Assembly (NCBI GenBank): GCA_964538515.1
Contig: CAZIEW010000039.1
Coordinates: 1-48,497 of the forward strand
DNA length: 48,497 nucleotides
Origin: CALBZH01 sp964538515
GTDB taxonomy: Bacteria > Desulfobacterota > Syntrophobacteria > Syntrophobacterales > Syntrophobacteraceae
Direction of reading: 5' to 3'
The position numbers and the translations under genes were made by a program. Numbering within the stretch: position 1 is the stretch's first letter; the number at the start of each line of letters is the position of its first letter. The notes beneath the pieces are model-generated. The model was not told the origin of the DNA. It did no database searches and saw only the letters and a program-made list of their open reading frames with translations. Below are positions 42,191-48,497 of the stretch, in pieces.

Positions 42191-43593
42191 ATGTTGCGAT
42201 TTGTGCGGAAGAAATTGTTCGGGTCCCACTTGGCTTTGACCTCGGCGAGGCGTTGAAGCATCCGGCCGAGTGCGGCTTCGGTACGCTCGGCCCCTTCATC
42301 CTCTGTCAGGAAGTTGAGATACGTGCCGCCGGTAGAGAACCGTTTCATGTCATTCCACGCTTCGCGGGCCCAGGCGATGTTCGCGCTATCCTGGTCGGCG
42401 TGCTCCCAGGAGCCGGCCACGTTGAGCACGTAGCGCGCGTCGCGGTTGCCGGCAGGGGAGTGGTCCGCGCTGAGCCGATGCAGGGCGCCGCCGATCTGGA
42501 ACAGGATCACGGCGGAATAGGGCGATCGAATCTTCCGTGCATGCTCGATCGCCTTTTCGCACAAAGCAGGCTCAATACTGGGCAGATATTCGCTTTTCCA
42601 GTAATAGCGCCGCCCCTTGGGCTGAGTGGCGTCGAGCAGGGTCTGCATCTGGGCATAGGGTCTGCGGGTCAGTACATCGCCGATGGGCGTGCCGAATGAC
42701 TTGATCGGGGCAACAGCCTTTTCACCCTCCTCGGGTTTACCGCTGTAGCAGGCAAGGAGCGCGACGATCGGGGCTCCATGTGTTTCTTTCGGGAGCCAGG
42801 GCGCGGGCGGCGCAGGGCGAAGGATCGCGACCAGCGTGAGCTCAGGAGGGGCCCCCTCGGCAAGTGCCCGGTACAGCTCGAGTACTCTTGGGGCCTCGGT
42901 CGCGGGCCAGGCCACGATGCCGCCGACGATCTCGGGACCGACCGGGTAGAGCTTGTAGTCGATCCCGGTCACAACTCCAAAGTTGCCACCGCCGCCCCGC
43001 AGACCCCAGAAGAGATCCGGGTTTTCGTCGTTGCTCGCGCGCACGACGCGTGCCTCGGCCGTCACGATGTCCATGCCGACCACATTGTCCGCTGTCCATC
43101 CCCACCGTCTCGTGAGGTATCCGAATCCGCCGCCCAGGGTGAGCCCCGTGACGCCGGTGAGCGACACAAAGCCGAGAACGGTGGCAAGCCCATGGACCTG
43201 CGTTTCGCGGTCCAGGTCGCCGAGCAGGCAACCTGGCTGTGCGTGGGCGATTCGATTCCCTGCGTCGACCCAGACGCCGCGCATGAGCGACATGTCGAGC
43301 ATCAACGCGCCGTCCGCGGCAGCCAGCCCGGCGATGTTGTGGCCTCCGCCCTTGATGGAGATTAGAAGGCTGTGCTCGCGGGCGAGCTTGACACCTTCGA
43401 TCACATCCGCAAGACCGCGGCAGCGCACGACCGCCGCGGGCCTTCTGTCGATCATGCCGTTCCATAGGGTTCGAGCTTCTTCGTATCCGACATCGCCGGG
43501 GACGTTCAGGGTTCCATTCAAACGCAGCTTCAAGCGATCCAGCTTGTCCTGCGCCAGTTCGATCTCGAGGCCATCGATTGTTTTCACTTTCAT
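42178..43593 (-). CDS. FAD-linked oxidoreductase, berberine-bridge-enzyme type
   Basis: 471 residues, cytoplasmic. N-terminal FAD_binding_4 (PCMH) domain with ISIKGGGHNIAG, whose His is the usual covalent 8-alpha FAD link, TLGGGFGYLTRRWGWTADNV, and DLFWGLRGGGGNFGVVTGI. The C-terminal BBE segment has TYLNFLTEDEGAER and the final KWDPNNFFRTNRNI. The cysteine that makes the second covalent bond in bicovalent family members is not evident in the GFVSLTGVTG segment, suggesting single attachment. It oxidises an unknown alcohol, sugar or alkaloid-like substrate with O2 or another acceptor. RBS GAGGGAGG upstream. Monocistronic. Confidence 0.93.
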   Translation of the reverse strand: MKVKTIDGLEIELAQDKLDRLKLRLNGTLNVPGDVGYEEARTLWNGMIDRRPAAVVRCRGLADVIEGVKLAREHSLLISIKGGGHNIAGLAAADGALMLDMSLMRGVWVDAGNRIAHAQPGCLLGDLDRETQVHGLATVLGFVSLTGVTGLTLGGGFGYLTRRWGWTADNVVGMDIVTAEARVVRASNDENPDLFWGLRGGGGNFGVVTGIDYKLYPVGPEIVGGIVAWPATEAPRVLELYRALAEGAPPELTLVAILRPAPPAPWLPKETHGAPIVALLACYSGKPEEGEKAVAPIKSFGTPIGDVLTRRPYAQMQTLLDATQPKGRRYYWKSEYLPSIEPALCEKAIEHARKIRSPYSAVILFQIGGALHRLSADHSPAGNRDARYVLNVAGSWEHADQDSANIAWAREAWNDMKRFSTGGTYLNFLTEDEGAERTEAALGRMLQRLAEVKAKWDPNNFFRTNRNIKPA

Positions 43594-43795
43594 GGCTAGA
43601 TCCTCCCTCGATTCCGTGCATTTGACTGGAAGATAATACCGCCGCTTCCAGGAAGCGCGCTGTCGCTACCGGTTTCTTGCTTCAAACGGTGTCCTCCTTC
43701 GAGGATCAGAGTTGTCGAGGCCGAGCTGAGCGCACGAAGGATTCACGCGCCACTCGCTCGGCAAGCGATCTCATACCGCTGGGAGAAGGGGAGTG

Positions 43796-44506
43796 CTACT
43801 GGATCGGGAAGTTGAAATAGGTCTTCGGGAAGGGCTCATCGCTCAGCGTGAAATGCCACCATTCCTCAGGATAGGGTTTGAAGCCATGCTTTTTCATCAA
43901 GAGATGCAGGAGCATCCGGTTGGATCGCCGGCCGGGGGAGATACCGGGGAAAAAAGGCCAAGAGGATGGCCCGAAGAAGTCGAAGCCGGTCCCCATGTCG
44001 AGCTCCTTCCCCAACGTCTCCGGCTGAATGGAAATCAGCGTGACATCAACGGTACTGCCGCGGCTGTGGCTCGATCGGCCGGCAATGTACCCGTCCCTGA
44101 ACAGGGTGCTCTTGTCGATGTCGGGATAGAACTCCGCCTTGGTCCGAGTATCGTCCAGGTTCTCAGCCCACCGAACAAAGTGATCCACGGCCTGTTGGGG
44201 GCGGTAGGCATCGAAGACTTTCAAACCCAGCCCAAAGGGGTTTAGTTCCTTTTGGACATGTAGCAGGGCCTCTGCAGCCTCCCTGGTCAAAATACACCTT
44301 GGTTTCAGATAGCCATCGATTTGTTGGCCGACAAAATTGTGCTCGGTATGGTATCGAAGCTCAATCACAAGGTCTGGAATGATTGTGTCAACGTAGACGA
44401 AGCCTTTGGGCAAGGGGTCCTTCGCTTGATCGCCGAAACACAGGGTTGTCATGACACTGACCAGAGACAATGCAACGACAAAGACTTTAGACGCGAGACG
44501 CTTCAT
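43796..44506 (-). CDS. ddpX: Exported D-Ala-D-Ala dipeptidase (VanX/DdpX family, M15D)
   Basis: 236 residues from ATG 44506 (AAGGAG nine bases upstream). A signal peptide (MKRLASKVFVVALSLVSVMTTLCFG) directs it to the periplasm, as for DdpX-like enzymes but unlike cytosolic VanX of resistance operons. Zinc ligands: SSHSRGSTVDVTL (the SxHxxGxAxD motif, here with T for A) and EEWWHF (ExxWH). VanX arginine-type residue appears in VFDAYRPQQAV. No vanH/vanA-like ligase genes are nearby, so the role is more likely recycling of cell-wall D-alanyl dipeptide than glycopeptide resistance. Confidence 0.92.
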   Translation of the reverse strand: MKRLASKVFVVALSLVSVMTTLCFGDQAKDPLPKGFVYVDTIIPDLVIELRYHTEHNFVGQQIDGYLKPRCILTREAAEALLHVQKELNPFGLGLKVFDAYRPQQAVDHFVRWAENLDDTRTKAEFYPDIDKSTLFRDGYIAGRSSHSRGSTVDVTLISIQPETLGKELDMGTGFDFFGPSSWPFFPGISPGRRSNRMLLHLLMKKHGFKPYPEEWWHFTLSDEPFPKTYFNFPIQ

Positions 44507-44785
44507 TTCATCAGGCTCCTTATTGGGGCGAACAAGCCAATGACTCCAGCCAATGGCACCAAAGGCACGATGTCTTGCAGTCAATAGGCGACCTTTGACC
44601 TTTGGGCCGACCGACTCAGCGAAAGCACCTGTTGATTTTGAAGACCCTGAAGGCGGACACAGCTTTATTCGGGATGAGAGATGGTAGTCTAAAGCACAAC
44701 GAGATCATTCACGGCATTGAGTCGAAGCGTGCTATCCTGCAATGACGCTCGTTTCTTTCATGTCAAGTTGTCATCTGGAGCAGCC

Positions 44786-45850
44786 ATGCCACGGAAAATG
44801 CGAGTTCCTTCGGACAGGGTGGGGCTTCCGCCGGGGAGCCTGGTGTACACGGGAGAGAAGCGCCTCGAGGAAGTCAAAGTCACACTCATTGAGTATGGCG
44901 CTGAGAGCTTCAGCGAAAATGAGCTCAAGGCCTTTGACCGCTGCGTGGCTCCCGAGGGTGGACCGACCGTCACGTGGGTCCATGTCTGCGGTATCCACCG
45001 CGTGGAAAATCTGGAGGCGCTCGGCACCTGCTTTGGCATTCACCCGTTGATCTTGGAAGACATCATCAGTACCGAGCAGCGCCCAAAGGTGGAGGACCTG
45101 GACGAGTACCTTTACGTGCTCCTGAAGCACCTCGACTATGATGAAGTCAGAGGGGAAGTGGTCATCGAGCAAGTGAGCGTGATCCTTGGTCCCAATTATG
45201 TATTGTCGTTTCAGGAGACGGGACGAGGCCACTTCGCGCCAGTGGTCGAGCGGCTCAGAAATTCACGGGGGAGGCTGAGGAAGCTGGGTGCTGACTATCT
45301 GGCTTACGCCCTCTTGGACTTGGTGGTCGACCGGTATTTCGTCGTGCTCGAAAAGGCCGGCTACCGGATTGAGTTTCTCGAAGAAGAGCTGGTCGGCACT
45401 CCCGACCGAAGCCTGTTGCACTCGATTCATCGTCTGCGGCGGGAGATGATCCTGCTTCGGCGGTCCACCTGGCCGCTGCGGGAGGCCATCATGTCGCTGG
45501 AGCGCCGCGAGTCCGCTCTGATCAAGGATACCACGGCCATTTACTTCCGAGACCTCTACGATCACACCGTCCAGGTGATCGACACGGTGGAAACCTACCG
45601 CGACATCCTGACGGGCATGATCGAGCTCTACCTCTCCTCCGTGAGCAACCGGCTCAACGCGGTCATGAAAGTCCTGACCATCATTGCGACCATCTTCATG
45701 CCGCTCACTTTTCTGGCCGGGGTCTACGGCATGAACTTCAAATACATGCCGGAGCTCGAGTGGCACTGGGGTTACCCCCTGGTCTGGCTCGTCATGCTCC
45801 TCACCGCCGGAGCCATGCTGGTCTACTTCAAAGCCAAGCGATGGATCTGA
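44786..45850 (+). CDS. corA: CorA-family Mg2+/Co2+ channel
   Basis: 354 residues; ATG 44786 with TGGAG five bases upstream. The large cytoplasmic N-terminal domain (HPLILEDIISTEQRPKVEDLDEYLYVLLKHL) and the long stalk helix precede two C-terminal membrane helices. The pore signature YGMN lies in FLAGVYGMNFKYMPELEWHWGYP, and the basic tail KAKRWI ends the protein. It forms a homopentameric inner-membrane channel for Mg2+ (also Co2+, Ni2+). Convergent with the response-regulator gene; the two stop codons are 5 bp apart inside one short palindrome. Confidence 0.96.
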   Translation: MPRKMRVPSDRVGLPPGSLVYTGEKRLEEVKVTLIEYGAESFSENELKAFDRCVAPEGGPTVTWVHVCGIHRVENLEALGTCFGIHPLILEDIISTEQRPKVEDLDEYLYVLLKHLDYDEVRGEVVIEQVSVILGPNYVLSFQETGRGHFAPVVERLRNSRGRLRKLGADYLAYALLDLVVDRYFVVLEKAGYRIEFLEEELVGTPDRSLLHSIHRLRREMILLRRSTWPLREAIMSLERRESALIKDTTAIYFRDLYDHTVQVIDTVETYRDILTGMIELYLSSVSNRLNAVMKVLTIIATIFMPLTFLAGVYGMNFKYMPELEWHWGYPLVWLVMLLTAGAMLVYFKAKRWI

Positions 45851-45855
45851 CGGCG

Positions 45856-46548
45856 TCAGTCTGACCGATTGTTACTCCCTCGGTCTGGTCCCAGGTCGAT
45901 GGCGCCGATTTTGCGCCAGGACGTCGTTCGTTCCAGGTTGGCCCTGGCCGGCTTGAAGGTGGGATCGATGTCCAGGGCCGCTCGGTAGAATTTTTGCCCT
46001 TCAAGCCAGTCCCCTTGGATCTCAAGCAAGACGCCGCACAGGTTGTACGCTTCGGGCTTGGCCGGGTCGGCCGCGATGGCCTTTCTCACGGACGCGCTTG
46101 CCTTGCCGAGATCCCGGTCACTGATGTGGCGCTTGGTAAGCTCGATGAGGTCCGCGTAATCGGTGGTGCTCTCCTCGTCCAAAGCTTCGCGCTCCAGGAC
46201 GCGGCTCACGAGCTTGCGGATTTCTGCGGGAGTGAACGGCTTCTGAATGAAATCCATCGCTCCCAGCTTCATGGCTTCAACGGCCGATTCGATGGACCCG
46301 TGTGCCGTGATAATGATCACTCGGATCTTCGGCCAGTGCTCGCTGATCCGCCGCAGCACGTCCATTCCGTCGATTCCCGGCATTCTCAGGTCCAGGAAGA
46401 CGATACCGAATTGGCCCTGATCGAGCTTTCTCAAGGCTTCTTCCCCGTCCGATGCGGTTTCTACGTCCATCCCGAGGGGCTCGAGGCATTGCAGCATGGT
46501 CAGACGAATATTCTTCTCGTCGTCGACGATCAGAATCGACTTCTTCAT
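45856..46548 (-). CDS. Response regulator with receiver domain and TPR-like C-terminus
   Basis: 230 residues. Receiver domain about 1-120: acidic pair D9/D10 (VDDE), phosphoacceptor D53 (FLDLRMPG), T81 and K103 (QKPF). After it, residues about 130-215 have the TPR-like repeat KASASVRKAIAADPAKPEAYNLCGVLLEIQGDWLEGQKFYRAALDIDPTFKPARANLER. There is no HTH, sigma-54 activator or GGDEF output, so signalling is probably by protein contact. GAGGAGG is six bases upstream of ATG. It follows the histidine kinase by 12 bp and should be its partner. Confidence 0.94.
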   Translation of the reverse strand: MKKSILIVDDEKNIRLTMLQCLEPLGMDVETASDGEEALRKLDQGQFGIVFLDLRMPGIDGMDVLRRISEHWPKIRVIIITAHGSIESAVEAMKLGAMDFIQKPFTPAEIRKLVSRVLEREALDEESTTDYADLIELTKRHISDRDLGKASASVRKAIAADPAKPEAYNLCGVLLEIQGDWLEGQKFYRAALDIDPTFKPARANLERTTSWRKIGAIDLGPDRGSNNRSD

Positions 46549-46560
46549 CCAGTCCTCCTC

Positions 46561-48399
46561 TTATTGCACCATGGGCACGGCAAACGTGAAGGTACTTCCC
46601 CGACCCGGGGTCGACTCGACCCAAATCGTACCTCCGTGAGCGCGTACAATCTCCTTGCAGATGGCGAGTCCCAAGCCGGATCCTCCTGCTTCCCGCCCCG
46701 CTACCTGGACGAATTTCTGAAAGATCCTGGTCTGATATTCAAGGGGAATGCCCGGGCCGTCATCGCGAACGGAAATGTGCACGGCGCTGGCGACCCTATG
46801 GGCCGAGATTTCGATGAGACCGTCCCTGTCAACGTATCGGAGTCCGTTCGAGACCAAGTTGGTCAAAACCCAGGTGATCTTTGTGAAATCGGCTCGGATT
46901 CGCAGCGGCTCTTCGGGGAAATGCACGTTGAGGGTGATCCCCTTTTCCAGCACCTGTGCTCTGAACACCGCCTCCACATGCTGGAAGAGGCCCGAAACGG
47001 GAACGCTCTCAAACTCCAGGTCGATCCTGCCCTCCTCGATCCGGGAAAGCTCCAGCAGGTCGTTGACCAAAACCTTCATGCGATCGACTTCCTCTTCGGC
47101 TGCCTGCAACAGTGTGGCGTCGCGCTCCGAGAACCTTTCGGCCGCATGCTCCCTCAGCAACCCGATACTCATGGCGATGCTCGTGAGCGGCGTGCGAAGC
47201 TCGTGGGACGCGGCCGTGACGAACTCGCTCTTGAGACGCTCGACTTCGCGCAGCCGCGTCACATCTTTCAACAACAAAACGATGCCGTCCAGAGCCCGTT
47301 CTCTGCTGCGGATCGGGGTGACGGAGAAGAAGTAGTGCCTGGCACGCTCGTCCTCCGACAAGGTGATGATTCTTCGCTCGTCGGGGAGGCTCGGAGGCTC
47401 GCCGGTTGACACCGTTTCCGCAATCAAGCCGCAGAGATCGGATCCCAACGGAAGGTCCGTGCACCGGAGATCGGTTGCGACGGCAGACTCGAGGCTCAGC
47501 ATCCGGCGAGCGGCGGGATTGATGCCGGTCACCTCGAGGTCCGTATCGAGGATGACCAAGCCATCCTCGATGCTGGACAGGATCGCCTCGCTCTTGGTTT
47601 TTTCAGACAGGATCACCTCGATGTTCATGGCGTGGTAGCGGGCAAGCTGGCTCGCCATTTGATTGAGCTCCCCCGCTAATCGTCCCAGTTCATCCCGGGT
47701 CTTGACGGGGACTGCAACGGCAAAATCGCCGCGGGAGATCTGTCGGCAAGCCTCGACGAAGCGCTGCAGGGGCCTGGCAACGCGCTCGGCCAGCAGCAGG
47801 CTGAAGAGGAGCGCGAGAACGAGCGCCCCTCCTGAGACGGTGATCGTCGACCAGATCGCGCGTCTCGCGACCCGGTTCGCCCGCACGCTGGCAGCGTACA
47901 TGGCTTGCTCGTTGAGATCGCGAAGACGGACGCAGCCCTCCTTCACCTGGGCGAAGGCGGGATAGATCGACTCCCGGTAGAGGGTCAAGGCGGGCTCGGC
48001 GGAAGGATCGCCGGCCAGCCCCCCTTGAGCCGATGCGGCCCCTTGCATGCGGTAATGCTCGTAGGCGGTCTCGATCGTCTGAACCAGGTCGCCTTCTCCG
48101 GGGATCGTGACGTTGTCTTTGGCGCGAGCCAGCCATTGCAGAAAGACCCCCTCGCTTGCGTGGAACTGGGCCATGCCTCTTGGCGAGTCTCCTAGAAGCG
48201 CAAGCAAGGTTCCGCTGTCCTGCCGTTCCAGCTCGCCGACCATGTTTTCGGCCGCCAGGATGCTCCAGTAGTTCTCGCGCAGGACGGCGTCCGTTGCTTT
48301 GCCGAGGGAAACCAGATTCACGACGGCCCAGCCAATCACCATGCCCATGAACGTGAAGGCGATGCCATAGCCGACCAAAATCCTTGCCTTCAGACCCAT
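46561..48399 (-). CDS. Sensor histidine kinase (KinB-like)
   Basis: 612 residues. Membrane helix 1 (about 8-30), periplasmic helical sensor (31-180), helix 2 (about 183-204), HAMP (205-258), PAS (about 272-380, SIEDGLVILDTDLEVTGINPAA), HisKA with phospho-acceptor H399 in ASHELRTPLTS, then the HATPase: N-box TNLVSNGLRYV, G1 RDDGPGIP, F-box IFQKFVQ, G2 GGSGLGLAICKEIV. All catalytic boxes are intact. AAGGAGG lies ten bases upstream of ATG 48399. It is the first gene of a two-gene operon with the TPR response regulator. The domain order matches KinB/NtrY-like kinases; the signal is unknown. Confidence 0.95.
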   Translation of the reverse strand: MGLKARILVGYGIAFTFMGMVIGWAVVNLVSLGKATDAVLRENYWSILAAENMVGELERQDSGTLLALLGDSPRGMAQFHASEGVFLQWLARAKDNVTIPGEGDLVQTIETAYEHYRMQGAASAQGGLAGDPSAEPALTLYRESIYPAFAQVKEGCVRLRDLNEQAMYAASVRANRVARRAIWSTITVSGGALVLALLFSLLLAERVARPLQRFVEACRQISRGDFAVAVPVKTRDELGRLAGELNQMASQLARYHAMNIEVILSEKTKSEAILSSIEDGLVILDTDLEVTGINPAARRMLSLESAVATDLRCTDLPLGSDLCGLIAETVSTGEPPSLPDERRIITLSEDERARHYFFSVTPIRSRERALDGIVLLLKDVTRLREVERLKSEFVTAASHELRTPLTSIAMSIGLLREHAAERFSERDATLLQAAEEEVDRMKVLVNDLLELSRIEEGRIDLEFESVPVSGLFQHVEAVFRAQVLEKGITLNVHFPEEPLRIRADFTKITWVLTNLVSNGLRYVDRDGLIEISAHRVASAVHISVRDDGPGIPLEYQTRIFQKFVQVAGREAGGSGLGLAICKEIVRAHGGTIWVESTPGRGSTFTFAVPMVQ

Positions 48400-48497
48400 G
48401 GGAAACGAGCCTCCTTCCCCTGTCCGAGCCCATGCGGTTGCGGTTGACCGAAGGTTCTCGCCGCTGACTTGCTCGATCGCTTATACCGCAATATGCG

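Noticed and set aside
43796..44506. Vancomycin-resistance operon
   Set aside because: The VanX-like enzyme carries a signal peptide and there is no ligase, dehydrogenase or VanRS pair beside it.

Overview
The window is one 48.5 kb piece of a GC-rich (about 60%) Gram-negative draft assembly; a run of exactly 100 N at 24066-24165 marks a scaffold join. A heterodisulfide-reductase-like HdrB/HdrC pair with a CXXCH haem motif, tripartite RND efflux genes with outer-membrane factors, an IscR-type Rrf2 regulator, a PrkA/DUF444/SpoVR operon and a KinB-like two-component pair fit an anaerobic or microaerobic Deltaproteobacterium (Desulfobacterota). That placement is inference from gene content. No rRNA, tRNA or CRISPR array was seen.

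Layout. 0.1-3.6 kb: tandem-GAF protein, then the collapsed remains of a tetR-MFP-(RND)-TolC efflux operon. The membrane-fusion protein runs straight into the middle of the TolC gene, and that gene also carries an in-frame TAG. 3.8-7.0 kb: M23-like protein, alpha/beta hydrolase, catalytic-domain-only tyrosine recombinase, PiT phosphate transporter. 7.4-8.5 kb: two hsp20 genes behind a promoter whose -35 box abuts a perfect 9-N8-9 inverted repeat. 8.5-16.6 kb: a 0.7 kb hairpin-rich leader with a sigma-54-type promoter, then a tight operon of PrkA kinase, DUF444 (YeaH/YhbH), SpoVR and a second, divergent PrkA-like ATPase/kinase.

17-24.2 kb is the accessory region. It holds a DUF1254/DUF1214 gene with its middle deleted in frame, a 5'-truncated group II intron (RT C-terminus plus domain V), an HNH protein, a HicBA toxin-antitoxin pair, two small exported proteins bounded by two attC-like imperfect palindromes, an AT-rich four-helix membrane protein, a 626-residue fusion of an SGNH hydrolase to a caspase-like peptidase, and an endonuclease/exonuclease/phosphatase (EEP) gene cut by the gap. 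The SGNH-caspase/EEP pair, possibly with the membrane protein, is the best candidate for an undescribed conflict (anti-phage or cell-suicide) system.

24.2-38.2 kb is a block of minus-strand transporters: an MsbA-type ABC exporter, then one long operon reading tetR, RND MFP, RND pump, outer-membrane factor, HlyD-type MFP, RbbA-like double-ATPase/permease, ABC-2 permease. The RND pump and the YhiI/RbbA/YhhJ-type exporter appear to share one regulator and one outer-membrane channel. 38.5-41.9 kb: an Rrf2-controlled redox operon with a fused cytochrome b/CXXCH/HdrC protein and an HdrB-like subunit. 42.2-48.4 kb: BBE-type FAD oxidoreductase, VanX-like dipeptidase, CorA transporter, and a convergent response regulator/histidine kinase pair.
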